Below are positions 27,986-37,073 of a stretch of 64,000 bases of DNA, in pieces (the stretch's first letter is position 1; the number at the start of each line of letters is the position of its first letter). A model generated the notes under the pieces. It did not search any database and was not told where the DNA came from. It worked only from the letters and a program-made list of their open reading frames with translations. The stretch is from Xanthomonas pisi DSM 18956 (GTDB lineage: Bacteria > Pseudomonadota > Gammaproteobacteria > Xanthomonadales > Xanthomonadaceae), in NCBI RefSeq assembly GCF_001010415.1, contig NZ_JPLE01000034.1, forward strand, positions 1 to 64,000. Direction: 5' to 3'. The translations under genes were made by a program, and so were the position numbers.

Positions 27986-28538
27986 GGATGAGCTGACTCC
28001 ACTGCTCGGGCGTATTGCAATTGACGAACGCGGCGCGTTCGCCATCGGTGACAGCCACGCGATGGCACTTCAGTGAACGCTGCAGGGCGCGCAGCGAGCG
28101 TGACGATGCCTCGCCTACCATCAACGTCGACAAGGCCTCGCGCACGGTCGCGTCGATGCACAGACGCATCGGCAACATCTGTTCGTCGAAGGCGACACAG
28201 CGCTGCTGTGCGGGTGCCAGCAAACGCGCTATCAACTGGGTGGACAGCAGTGGCATATCCACCGGCACCACCACCAGCGTGGTCAGATCGGCAACCTGGC
28301 CGATCACGCTGGCCAGCCCGCCGAGCGGGCCCAGATCCGGCTGCATGTCGGCGATGCCGTCATAACCCGGGCGCCGGCCACTGAGCAATACGTCCTGCGC
28401 GCCCGCATCGCGCAGCACCGCCTGCATGTGCGCAATCAATGGCCGCCCGCGCCAAAGCAGCAGAGCCTTGTCCTGCCCCATCCGCGACGAGCGCCCGCCG
28501 GCCAGCACCACGCCGGTCCATGGAGATGTCGCGCTCAT
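27969..28538 (-). CDS. mobA: Molybdenum cofactor guanylyltransferase
   Basis: This enzyme transfers GMP from GTP to molybdopterin to build MGD, which is needed as bis-MGD in NasA. The 189-residue protein has the nucleotidyltransferase signature VVLAGGRSSRMGQDKALL near residue 12, GGLASVIGQV, and the metal-binding PVDMPLL. The length is normal for MobA. The start MSATSPWT at 28538 was chosen over a near-upstream ATG at 28547. It lies 34 bases downstream of moeA1 and overlaps the next gene. Confidence 0.93.
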   Translation of the reverse strand: MSATSPWTGVVLAGGRSSRMGQDKALLLWRGRPLIAHMQAVLRDAGAQDVLLSGRRPGYDGIADMQPDLGPLGGLASVIGQVADLTTLVVVPVDMPLLSTQLIARLLAPAQQRCVAFDEQMLPMRLCIDATVREALSTLMVGEASSRSLRALQRSLKCHRVAVTDGERAAFVNCNTPEQWSQLIHENPD

Positions 28539-28572
28539 GCAGTGCACACGCAGGTGTGATCCGCATATCGGC

Positions 28573-29826
28573 TCATGCGATCAACACCGGAGCGGCCGAT
28601 TGCAGATGACCCAACCCGAATACCTCTGCCGTCATGCATGGCGCAGCCGCGTCCTCCTGCGGCTCCAGCACCGCCCACACATTGGCCTGCAGTAACGGCG
28701 CTACCCGGAACGATTCCTGCTGGGGCAGGATCTGCACGCATAGCGCGCCCAGCGCGTTGCAAGACAGGCGCGCACGCAGATGTTGGCGCCAGATCGGCCG
28801 TGCCTGCATCGGCGTCTCCAGGGCCACGCGCAGGCCGCGCTCGGCCGGCATCCCCAATAATCCACGCAAGGCCGGTTCGACAAAAAACCGCAGCCCGGCT
28901 GCGCTTGCCATGGGATTGCCCGGCAGTCCGGCATACAACACGCCGTCGGCAAACCGCGCCAGCAGCACCGGCTTGCCCGGTCGTACGGCGACCTTGTGAA
29001 ACAGCAGGCGCGCTGCATGCCGCGCCAGTGCATCGGGCACAAAGTCATAGCGACCGCGCGACACCGCACCCGTACTCAGGATCACATCGGCGCCGGCCTC
29101 GCGCGCCTGTGCGAGTGCGGCATCGAACGCTGCATCGTCGTCGCCCACCTGGCCTTGCCACACCAACGCCGCGCCGGCCGCGTGCACCTGGCTGCGCAGA
29201 TAGCTGCTGGTGCCATCACGGATCTGGCCGGGCTGCAGCGGCTGCGCAGGGTCGCTGATCAACTCGCGGCCCGTCGCGATCAGCGCAACCCGCGGACGCC
29301 GCACCACCTGGACCTGTGCGCATCCCAAACCGGCCAGCACCATCAAATGCGCGCCACGCAACACCGTCCCCGCCTCGACCACCACATCATGCAGGCGTAC
29401 ATCTTCCCCGCGGCGGCGGATGTGCTGCCCCGCACGCACATCGGCACGCAGACCGATACGGCTGGGCCGTGCATCATGCTGCGCAAGCACATCCACCTGC
29501 TCGATCGGCACCACCGCATCGGCGCCCGCAGGTACCCCGGCGCCGGTCATGATCTCCCACGCCGCACCCAGCTCGGCCACAGCCGCATCCGTCCCTGCTG
29601 CGATGGTGCCAACCACTGCATGCTCGCTGCCTGCTGCCGCACCCAACCCCTGTGTGGCGATGGCAAACCCATCCATGGCGCTGTTGTCGAACGGCGGCAG
29701 TTCGGCCGGGCTCGACAACGCCTGCGCAAGCACGCGGCCTTCGGCATTGGCGCTATCGACCCATTCGCTGGTTAGCGTGGCGACTTGCTGGTGCACGATG
29801 GCAAGTGCTTCGGCGTAGCTGATCAT
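28573..29826 (-). CDS. moeA: Molybdopterin molybdenumtransferase, copy 1
   Basis: MoeA inserts molybdate into adenylylated molybdopterin. The 417-residue protein has the family landmarks PPFDNSAMDGFAI (near 45), AGVPAGADAVVPIE, IRRRGEDV, ALIATGREL and LPGNPMAS. The usual S-G-G-V-S-x-G motif of the MoCF domain reads STGAVSRGRYDF here, with Ala replacing the second Gly. A second, more canonical moeA lies at 34294-35514. The ATG at 29826 was preferred to a TTG two codons earlier. It probably heads an operon with mobA and the small DUF gene. Confidence 0.9.
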   Translation of the reverse strand: MISYAEALAIVHQQVATLTSEWVDSANAEGRVLAQALSSPAELPPFDNSAMDGFAIATQGLGAAAGSEHAVVGTIAAGTDAAVAELGAAWEIMTGAGVPAGADAVVPIEQVDVLAQHDARPSRIGLRADVRAGQHIRRRGEDVRLHDVVVEAGTVLRGAHLMVLAGLGCAQVQVVRRPRVALIATGRELISDPAQPLQPGQIRDGTSSYLRSQVHAAGAALVWQGQVGDDDAAFDAALAQAREAGADVILSTGAVSRGRYDFVPDALARHAARLLFHKVAVRPGKPVLLARFADGVLYAGLPGNPMASAAGLRFFVEPALRGLLGMPAERGLRVALETPMQARPIWRQHLRARLSCNALGALCVQILPQQESFRVAPLLQANVWAVLEPQEDAAAPCMTAEVFGLGHLQSAAPVLIA

Positions 29827-30032
29827 GAGCAATGCACTGCCGACCGATGAATGACCTGGCTAGGATACCGGCCTGCAGCGCAGCCGGTACAGCGCGACGC
29901 CTTGCGTCATCGCAACGCCGTGTGGCCGGGCGCACGACCATAGTCTCCACGTCTACGCGACCTGGCTTGAGCCCGCGCGAAGACGCTACCCACAGCGCAT
30001 GCTGCAGACTGCCATTGCAGTCCTCACCCATT

Positions 30033-30455
30033 GTGACGCATGCGCTGTTTCGACCCCTTGGGCTGCTAGCCAGCGCTATCCTGATCGCGGCCCTGATCGG
30101 CCAGATCTACGAGCAATGGGTCTGCGATGAAACGCACTGCGTGTCGCGTCAGCTGTTCATCCATACAGGCAGCGCATCGCTGCCGTTCTCTGGCTATCGG
30201 CTTGACGATGCCGTGTCTATCGCCAGCAACGACTGGCTGTGCGCTACAGCAGCTCACGCACGCCCCGTGGGCTTGACGGTATGGGCCATGAAGCGCCTAG
30301 CGGCGCAGCCAAACATCGAACGCGAAAGCGTATGTCGATTGAAGGATCACATCCGCGTATTTTGCACTTCGGAGCGCCGCCGTTACCGTGCGAAACGGCA
30401 CCATGCCCAGCGATTGACATGCGGGCAACGACACTTCGCCAGCCATGCCTGCTGA
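30033..30455 (+). CDS. Possible small membrane-anchored hypothetical protein
   Basis: This is an open frame of about 140 codons starting at a GTG (VTHALFRP). It has one clear hydrophobic segment (LLASAILIAALIGQIYEQWV) followed by a polar part with cysteines (VCDETHCVSRQ). The first 90 or so residues look protein-like; the tail is arginine- and histidine-rich and less convincing. No Shine-Dalgarno is visible and no family is recognised. The region 29827-30555 holds nothing better. Existence is uncertain. Confidence 0.3.
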   Translation: MTHALFRPLGLLASAILIAALIGQIYEQWVCDETHCVSRQLFIHTGSASLPFSGYRLDDAVSIASNDWLCATAAHARPVGLTVWAMKRLAAQPNIERESVCRLKDHIRVFCTSERRRYRAKRHHAQRLTCGQRHFASHAC

Positions 30456-30555
30456 CATGCTGTCGCAACGCTGTTTTGCTCATCTCGCGACCTATTTCTC
30501 GATCGTCACTACATCGCACGATTCCCGAAGGACTGCGCAAATCAGGTCGTCGTTG

Positions 30556-31572
30556 CTACGTTTCCCCACCCGTCCTTGGGCTTTGCCTGGCTACTTGCTT
30601 GCCAGCCTTCGCAGGCTTGGCGACTGACCCAACTGCCGCATCTTTTTTCTTCACAGCACGCTTTGAAGTCGCTGTCACCGCCTTCTTGGCCACTGTCTTG
30701 CGGGCGGGCGCTTTGTTCGTCGTCATCCGTTTGCGTACCGTCGATGCAACGTCATGATCTTCGATCGCCTCAACCGCGGTGTCCGGTACACGCACGCTGA
30801 TCCAGGTGGGCGCGTGATCGCTGGCCTTTTCCAGAGCTCGCACCCACTTGTCCACGCCCGCATCCTGCAAGCCGGGTGCCAGTATGCGATTGAGCAGCAA
30901 ATGGTCGATGCGCAAGCCGCGGTCGCGCGCGAAATGCTGGCGAAAATAATCCCAGAACGTATAGATTGGCGCATCGCCATGCGCGATCAGCAGACTATCG
31001 GCCCACCCCTGCTCCATCAGCACCTGAAACGCCTGTCGGCTTTCCGGTTGCAGCAAGGCATCCTTTCGCCACCCCTTGGGATCATAGAGGTCCGCATCGG
31101 TCGGCACGACATTGAAGTCGCCGATCAAGGCCACCGGATGCGGCAAGTCCACCAGTGTCTTGGCATGTCGGATAAGACGCTGAAACCAGGCGAGCTTGTA
31201 ATCGAATTTCGGACCCGGCTGCGGATTGCCATTGGGCAGATACAGGCACCCCACCACCACCCCGTGGATCGCTGCTTCGAGATAGCGGCTCTGTGTGTCG
31301 CTCAGGTCCCCTGGCAGGCCACGGCGAATCTCGACAGGGTCGGCGCCGCGCGCCAGCAAGGCCACGCCATTCCATGCGCGCTGCCCCTGCCAGATCACCC
31401 CATAGCCGGCATCACGAATCGCTTTCTCAGGAAACGCCGCTTGCGTGGCCTTCAGCTCCTGCAAACCCGCAATATCCGGCTGCTCGCGCTTGAGCCATTC
31501 CAACACATGCGGCAGTCGGCTGCCGATTCCGTTGACGTTGAACGTTGCGATCTTGCGTTTGGTGCTTGCCAT
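30556..31572 (-). CDS. xthA: Exodeoxyribonuclease III with a lysine/alanine-rich tail
   Basis: This AP endonuclease / 3'-5' exonuclease acts in base-excision repair. The core (about 1-270) has the expected active-site residues: FNVNGIGSR, LQELKAT, YLPNGNPQ, GDFNVVPTDADLYDP, RIDHLL and SDHAPTW. The last 60 or so residues are unusual: a low-complexity stretch rich in K, A, T and R (KAPARKTVAKK, KRAVKKKDAAV), reminiscent of histone-H1-like tails, which probably adds non-specific DNA binding. The start MASTKRKIATFN at 31572 is favoured; an upstream frame start at 31611 lacks similarity to the family. Confidence 0.92.
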   Translation of the reverse strand: MASTKRKIATFNVNGIGSRLPHVLEWLKREQPDIAGLQELKATQAAFPEKAIRDAGYGVIWQGQRAWNGVALLARGADPVEIRRGLPGDLSDTQSRYLEAAIHGVVVGCLYLPNGNPQPGPKFDYKLAWFQRLIRHAKTLVDLPHPVALIGDFNVVPTDADLYDPKGWRKDALLQPESRQAFQVLMEQGWADSLLIAHGDAPIYTFWDYFRQHFARDRGLRIDHLLLNRILAPGLQDAGVDKWVRALEKASDHAPTWISVRVPDTAVEAIEDHDVASTVRKRMTTNKAPARKTVAKKAVTATSKRAVKKKDAAVGSVAKPAKAGKQVARQSPRTGGET

Positions 31573-31943
31573 GGATACCAGCTCGCTACGCGCGTGGTGA
31601 AGCCGCAGCATGGCGGCCCCCGCATGAAGCCGATGCTCAAGCCACGTGAAGCTGCGGCATCAACATCAGAGCGCGCTCATGCGTCACTGACGGCGTCCGA
31701 TCACGACAGGCGCAAGACCAAGGCAGGCACGCTGTCGAATCCCCGGACTGCCCTCTTCCGCCAGCTAACGCGGGTGGCAGGCCGCCTTTCTGCACTGCAT
31801 GTGCACACGCAACACGGCCAGTCCCAGACATTTCGCCAACAGGCCGAACCGTCGGACGCACATCGCGCATAAGGAACCGGATGAAGCCGAGAGCCATGGA
31901 CGCCGATGCTACGGCCTGGCGATCGACAACAGCACCTGCGACA
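31573..31943. other. Intergenic region, nothing recognised
   Basis: About 370 bases lie between the start of xthA and the end of the small acidic gene. Open frames here lack domains and ribosome binding sites. It should contain the xthA promoter. Confidence 0.4.
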
Positions 31944-32159
31944 TCATGCCCCGGGATCTGCCGGCCCCAACTGATTGGCGACAAGGATTTCATCGATCCG
32001 CTTGACGATTTGCGCCGCCTCTTCCGGCGACCGCGCTGCAGCAGTGATTTTTTCGGTACGGGCATGGAACACGTCCCAGAAATCATCCGGATGCTCGCTG
32101 CGGATCTCAGGTAATTGTTCTGCCAGTTGCTTCAGTTGCACATCGATGTCGTGGGTCAT
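31944..32159 (-). CDS. Small acidic hypothetical protein
   Basis: This 71-residue soluble protein (MTHDIDVQLKQLAEQLPEI) is rich in acidic residues and predicted helices, with no signal peptide or membrane segment. The start is well supported by AAGGAG seven bases upstream. The pattern FWDVFHARTEKITAAARSPE suggests a compact helical protein, but no family is recognised. The MITE-like element at 32182-32312 begins only 22 bases upstream of the start codon, so it may supply or disrupt the promoter. Confidence 0.7.
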   Translation of the reverse strand: MTHDIDVQLKQLAEQLPEIRSEHPDDFWDVFHARTEKITAAARSPEEAAQIVKRIDEILVANQLGPADPGA

Positions 32160-32181
32160 CAGGATCTCCTTCTGTAGAGTG

Positions 32182-32312
32182 GCTAACAAAACATAGCGAG
32201 CAGTCGTCAGGCGGGTGTGGACGGCGCGGAGGAACCGGGGTGTACGAGTGGTACATCAGGGTTCAGAGCACCGGCCGCGCCCGCCTGGAGACTGCGCAAT
32301 AGTTTTGTTAGC
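32182..32312. mobile_element. 131-bp MITE-like element with 11-bp terminal inverted repeats
   Basis: The element begins GCTAACAAAAC and ends GTTTTGTTAGC, perfect 11-bp inverted termini. The interior is GC-rich and contains a second inverted pair (CAGGCGGG near the left, CCCGCCTG near the right). It has no coding capacity. The pattern is that of a non-autonomous miniature element or a mobile hairpin repeat. No clear target-site duplication was seen. It sits immediately upstream of the small acidic gene. Confidence 0.75.
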
Positions 32313-32895
32313 TGCTCTTGATCGAAAGCGGCTGCAACGCATGGAGAGAATGGTCAGACAAGCCCGGACGGCATCAACGTTGAGGCGATAACGCACACTT
32401 CAGCTAACCGCCGCACCGTCTGACGCATCTCAACCGCATTGCCATGCGGCCACGCTACCGCTGCCCCGGTGAGCCTGATGACAAATGCTCCATGCCAGGT
32501 CGTAGGCAGGAGCGAAACCAAGGGTGCAAGGACGTTGCGGCAAGGCGATCTGACGCCTGACATCACTCCGACCAGGACGGAATGATGTTGTTGGTCAAAA
32601 CTTCCCGCGATTGGGTCGCCTCGGAACACAGCGCTGCTTTGTTGTTGGGCTCGCCATTGAGTACGACATCCAGCCACGTCATGAACATGGGGGATCTGCT
32701 CGACATGAGTGCCGGGGTGAGCAAGCTCCCCGCCTACACGCGTGCATCGGCCATGCGGCAGTCATACGCCAGGCTGGCGTTGCAAGACGCTCCTGGCGCC
32801 AGTGCATAAGGGCCGCGGTATCGGCCTGCGTACGTCCCATTCCCAGAGCGCGCCATTGCACATCAAAACCGCGACGTTTGCGCGACAATAGCGTC
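32313..32895. other. Intergenic region, nothing recognised
   Basis: About 580 bases lie between the MITE-like element and the rhodanese-MoeB gene. Several open frames of 75-110 codons cross it on both strands, but none has a recognisable domain, plausible start signal or conserved composition. Confidence 0.4.
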
Positions 32896-34038
32896 ATGAG
32901 CAGCCATGACATCTCCCCCGCCCATGCGCGTGCACGCGCCGTGCAAGGCGCACTGCTGATCGATATCCGGCAACTGCATGAGCGCGCCAGTGGCCAGGCC
33001 GAGGGCGCGTTGGCGATTACCCAACACGATCTGGAAACCTCGCCCACGCAGCATCTGCCCGACCCGGAACGCGAAATCCTGTTGATCTGCCAGAGCGGCA
33101 GACGCTCCGCGCAGACAGCCGAACGATTGCGTGCGCAGGGATACACCCAGGTTGCATCGGTATCGGGCGGCACCACCGCGTGGATGAGCGATGCCCTGCC
33201 GTTGGTGCGCCCGAGCATGCCGGCGGACGAACAGGATTTCCTGGAGCGCTATTCGCGACATTTGCGCTTGCCCCAGGTCGGTGTGCAAGGCCAGCGGCAG
33301 CTGGCAGGTGCGCGCGTGCTGCTGGTCGGCGCCGGCGGGCTGGGCTCGCCGGCCGCGTTCTATCTGGCTGCAGCAGGCGTCGGCCACCTGCGTCTGGCCG
33401 ACGACGATGTCGTCGACCGCAGTAATCTGCAGCGTCAGATCCTGCATACCGAAGACAGTGTCGGCACCGCCAAGGTCGACTCGGCGGCGCTGCGCATCGG
33501 CGCGCTCAATCCGCGCGTGCACGTCGAGGCGGTGCAGGCACGCGTCAGCGCCGACAACGTGGAATCGTTGCTGCGCGATGTGGATGTCGTGGTCGATGGC
33601 GCCGACAACTTTGCCGCGCGTTATCTACTCAACGATGCCTGCATCAAGCTCGGCAAGCCGCTGGTGTACGGGGCGGTGCAACAGTTCGAAGGTCAGGTGA
33701 GCGTATTCGATGCCGGCCGCAATCGCGGGCATGCGCCCTGTTACCGCTGCCTGTTCCCCGAACCGCCGCCGCCGGAATTTGCACCTAGCTGCGCGGAAGC
33801 CGGCGTGCTCGGCGTGCTGCCCGGGGTGATCGGGCTGTTGCAGGCCACCGAAGCACTCAAGTTGCTGCTTGGCATCGGCGACAGCTTGAGCGGCCGCCTG
33901 CTCAGCTTCGATGCGCTGTCGATGCGATTCCGCGAGATCCGCCTGCCGCCCGATCCGCATTGCCCGGTGTGCGCCCCGGGTGTCGCATTCCCCGGGTATG
34001 CGGACTACGCGTCCTTTTGCGGCGGCGCCGTCAGTTGA
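32896..34038 (+). CDS. moeB: Rhodanese-MoeB/ThiF fusion, sulfur-carrier adenylyltransferase
   Basis: MoeB activates the C-terminus of the sulfur carrier MoaD (or ThiS) by adenylation. The 380-residue protein has an N-terminal rhodanese domain (about 1-110; active-site Cys65 in LLICQSGRRS) joined to a full ThiF/MoeB domain (about 115-380). The second domain shows GAGGLGSPAAFYL, DDDVVDRSNLQRQ, DGADNFAARYLLNDAC, and the zinc-binding cysteines PCYRCLF and CPVC. In eukaryotic MOCS3 the rhodanese lies at the other end; here it is N-terminal. The fusion could couple persulfide sulfur delivery with activation. It stands alone, near moeA2. Confidence 0.9.
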   Translation: MSSHDISPAHARARAVQGALLIDIRQLHERASGQAEGALAITQHDLETSPTQHLPDPEREILLICQSGRRSAQTAERLRAQGYTQVASVSGGTTAWMSDALPLVRPSMPADEQDFLERYSRHLRLPQVGVQGQRQLAGARVLLVGAGGLGSPAAFYLAAAGVGHLRLADDDVVDRSNLQRQILHTEDSVGTAKVDSAALRIGALNPRVHVEAVQARVSADNVESLLRDVDVVVDGADNFAARYLLNDACIKLGKPLVYGAVQQFEGQVSVFDAGRNRGHAPCYRCLFPEPPPPEFAPSCAEAGVLGVLPGVIGLLQATEALKLLLGIGDSLSGRLLSFDALSMRFREIRLPPDPHCPVCAPGVAFPGYADYASFCGGAVS

Positions 34039-34293
34039 GCGCACCTGCCGAAGCGGCGTTGCAGATTCGCAACGCGTGATCGGCGCCCAGATCTGTCGGC
34101 GGCAAGTGCGAGGGTGCATCACCCTTCCCGAACCAGATCGGGCTGGAAAACTCGCTGATCGAGTGGATCGGCCTGCCTCGTTGGCGCTCCACGCCAGGCT
34201 CACAAGCATGCGAAGCGGAGCCACCCAGCCTTCGCAGCACCGCAACCCGCGCTTGGCGACGCCGCGCCAAGCCAGTTTCGCCTTGCTGCACGC

Positions 34294-35514
34294 CTACAAC
34301 GCGTACGGAATCACCCGCACGATCTCGCCTGCCTCGAAGCGACGCGCCTGTTCCGGCAAGACGATCAGCGCATTGCTGTCGGCCGCTCCACGCAGCAGAT
34401 GCGAGGCGTCGCCCCGATGCGGCTGCGCGCTCAAGCGTCCGTCGGTGCCGCACTCCAGCCTGCCGCGCAAGAATTCCAGGCGCTCGTGGCGCTTTTCCCA
34501 GGCACTGGCCAAGGCTGCGTGCCACACCGGGCGCGGCTCACTGCGCCCCTGCAGCCCGTCCAGCAACGGCACACCGTAAGCGATCAACGTCGCCAGGACA
34601 GACACCGGGTTGCCTGGCAGGCCCAACACCAGGCAGCGACCGATCTGCCCCAGCACCGCCGGCATGCCCGGGCGCATGCGCACACGCCAGAAGTGGATCC
34701 GCCCCAGCTCCTGGATCAGGCGCGGCAGGTAATCCTTTTCGCCAGCCGACACGCCGCCGCAGGTGATCACCACATCGAAGGCCGCGGCCGCATCTTCCAG
34801 CATGGTACGGATGCGCTGCGGATCGTCCGGCAAGGTCGGCCACGCGGTCGGCGCGTAGCCCAGCGCCCGCAACTGCGCCATCAGCATGTCGCGATTGCTG
34901 TTGTAGATCTGGCCGGGGCCGAGCGGCATGCCCGGCTCCACCAACTCATCGCCGGTCGCCAGCACCGCGATGGTCGGCCGCGGCGCCACCGCCAGCCGCG
35001 AGACGCCCAGCGCCGCAGCCAGACCGATACGCGCCGGCGTCAGCACCTGTCCGGTCTGGATCACCAGATCGCCGGCACGCACATCGCTGCCGGCCAAGCG
35101 CACCGAGGCACCGGCACTCGGCGCCGATTGAACGGTCACCATACCGTCGCGCTCTTCGGTGTCCTCCTTGGGCACCACGGTGTCGGCACCCGCCGGCAGC
35201 GGAGCACCGGTGGTGATGCGCAGGCACTGCCCCTCGGCAAGCGTGCCGCCCCAGTGCTCGCCGGCAAACTGCTCGCCGACAAGCTGCAGCCGCGTCTGCG
35301 AACCAGCCAGATCGGCATGCCGCAGCGCAAAGCCATCCATCGCACTGTTGGCGAACGGCGGCAAGGCCAGTGGCGCAATCAGGTCGGCAGCGCAGATGCG
35401 GCCATCGGCACGCGCGGTGGCAATGGTTTCGTCGGGCGGACGATGGGCAGCGGCGACGGCGTGCAGAATCTGCAACGCCTGCGCGTAAGCAATACGGGTG
35501 GGATAGTCGTTCAT
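34294..35514 (-). CDS. moeA: Molybdopterin molybdenumtransferase, copy 2
   Basis: This second MoeA has 406 residues and is closer to the canonical form. It shows PPFANSAMDGFAL, TGAPLPAGADTVVPKED, GSDVRAGD, AVLATGDELVEPG, YNSNRDML, TCGGVSAGEKDYL and GLPGNPVSVL. It inserts molybdate into molybdopterin-AMP. Compared with copy 1 at 28573 it keeps the full G-G-V-S-x-G motif, so it is the likelier general-purpose enzyme. The start MNDYPTRIAY at 35514 is the only ATG near the expected N-terminus. No obvious operon partner; 255 empty bases separate it from moeB. Confidence 0.92.
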   Translation of the reverse strand: MNDYPTRIAYAQALQILHAVAAAHRPPDETIATARADGRICAADLIAPLALPPFANSAMDGFALRHADLAGSQTRLQLVGEQFAGEHWGGTLAEGQCLRITTGAPLPAGADTVVPKEDTEERDGMVTVQSAPSAGASVRLAGSDVRAGDLVIQTGQVLTPARIGLAAALGVSRLAVAPRPTIAVLATGDELVEPGMPLGPGQIYNSNRDMLMAQLRALGYAPTAWPTLPDDPQRIRTMLEDAAAAFDVVITCGGVSAGEKDYLPRLIQELGRIHFWRVRMRPGMPAVLGQIGRCLVLGLPGNPVSVLATLIAYGVPLLDGLQGRSEPRPVWHAALASAWEKRHERLEFLRGRLECGTDGRLSAQPHRGDASHLLRGAADSNALIVLPEQARRFEAGEIVRVIPYAL

Positions 35515-35665
35515 GGCACGCAGGATACCAGCGCGCCATGACGGCCCGGCACCTGCCTGCAGGCCTGCAGGTGGATGCAGCGTGCGGGCGCATCACCCGC
35601 CGCTACCCAGCACATGCCGCTGCACTCCATCGATGCCACGTCGCCGTGGCAGACGTCAAAGAAGC

Positions 35666-37063
35666 TTACTTGCCCTTGACGTGCCGCATCAGGCGCCGCT
35701 TGCGTGCGACCTGACGGTCGGTCAGCGGATTCTTCTTGCCTTCGTAAGGGTTCGCACCTTCGCGGAAGATGAATCGCACCGGCGTCCCCACCAGCTTGAA
35801 GCGCTTGCGGAAGAAGTTTTCCAGATAGCGCTTGTACGACTCCGGCAGCACCTTCAAGCGCGTGCCATGCACGATGAAGGTCGGCGGATTTGCGCCACCC
35901 GGATGCACGTACCGCAGCTTGGAGACGTGGCCACGAATGCTCGGCGGCGGATTGGTCTCATAGGCGATTTCCAGCGCCTGATTCACTTCGCTGGTGCTGA
36001 ACTCATGCGTGGCCGATGCATGCGCACGATGGATCGCCTGGAACAGCTCGCGCATACCCGAGCCGTGCAACGCGGAAATCCGTACCGCTTCGGCCCAGCT
36101 GACAAAGCCCAGCTTGCGCGACAACAGGTCTTCGGCCTGCGCACGCTGGTAGTCGCTCTGCCCATCCCACTTGTTGATCGCCACCACCAGGGCGCGGCCG
36201 GCATCCAGAATCGCGCCAAGAATCGTCGCGTCCTGATCGGTCACACCTTCGGTGGCGTCCAGCATCAGCACCGCGACCTGGCATTGCTCGATCGCCTGCA
36301 GCGTCTTGAACGCACTGAATTTCTCGACCGCCTCTTCCACCTTGCCGCGGCGGCGCAGGCCGGCGGTATCGATCAGGCGGTACTGGCGGTTATCGCGTTC
36401 CAGGTCCACTGCGATCGAATCGCGGGTGGTGCCCGGCACCTCCGAAGCGATCATGCGCTCCTCGCCAAGCAGGCGATTGACCAGCGTCGACTTGCCCACG
36501 TTCGGGCGGCCCACGAAGGCGATCCGCACACGCGCCGGATCGTTGTCCAGCAACTCGCCGGACCCTTCCTCTGGCAGCCGTGCACCGACTTCCTCAAGCA
36601 GTTCGTCGATACCCTGCCGGTGCGCAGCAGACAGCGCGACCACATCGGAGAAACCGTAGCGCGCAAATTCCGAGCGCACGGTCTCTTCGTCGGTGCCGTC
36701 GATCTTGTTGATGACCAGCACGGTCGGCCGCGCCAACTTGCGCAACCAGGCCAGGATTTCGTCATCCAGCGAAGAAGCGCCTTCGCGGCCATCGACCACG
36801 AACAACACCAGATCCGCTTCGCCAGCGGCAGCACGTGCCTGACGTGCGGTGGCACCGGCCAGTCCTTCCTCGTCGCCGGCGATACCACCGGTATCGACAA
36901 CGATGAAGGGTTGCTGCTCGTCCAGACGGCAGACGCCGTAGTTACGGTCGCGAGTGACGCCGGGCTGGTCGTGGACCAGCGCGTCACGGGTGCGCGTCAG
37001 CGCATTGAAGATGGTGGACTTGCCGACATTGGGCCGTCCAACCAGGGCGACCAGGGGCAGCAT
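35666..37063 (-). CDS. der: Ribosome-associated GTPase Der (EngA)
   Basis: This essential double-GTPase acts in 50S ribosome assembly. The 465-residue protein has two G domains, each with the P-loop GRPNVGKST (near 8 and near 185). The other G motifs follow: DTGG and NKID in the first domain, [10 protein letters not shown] and NKWDG in the second. A C-terminal KH-like domain ([24 protein letters not shown]) ends with the basic RQVARKRRL tail. The start [10 protein letters not shown] at 37063 is the conserved one. It follows bamB by ten bases on the same strand. Confidence 0.96.
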   Translation of the reverse strand: MLPLVALVGRPNVGKSTIFNALTRTRDALVHDQPGVTRDRNYGVCRLDEQQPFIVVDTGGIAGDEEGLAGATARQARAAAGEADLVLFVVDGREGASSLDDEILAWLRKLARPTVLVINKIDGTDEETVRSEFARYGFSDVVALSAAHRQGIDELLEEVGARLPEEGSGELLDNDPARVRIAFVGRPNVGKSTLVNRLLGEERMIASEVPGTTRDSIAVDLERDNRQYRLIDTAGLRRRGKVEEAVEKFSAFKTLQAIEQCQVAVLMLDATEGVTDQDATILGAILDAGRALVVAINKWDGQSDYQRAQAEDLLSRKLGFVSWAEAVRISALHGSGMRELFQAIHRAHASATHEFSTSEVNQALEIAYETNPPPSIRGHVSKLRYVHPGGANPPTFIVHGTRLKVLPESYKRYLENFFRKRFKLVGTPVRFIFREGANPYEGKKNPLTDRQVARKRRLMRHVKGK

Positions 37064-37073
37064 CGCAAGGTCC

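Noticed and set aside
32354-32809. Open frames on both strands that might be remnants of a transposase
   Set aside because: No recognisable motif such as DDE and no inverted ends around them other than the separate MITE-like element.
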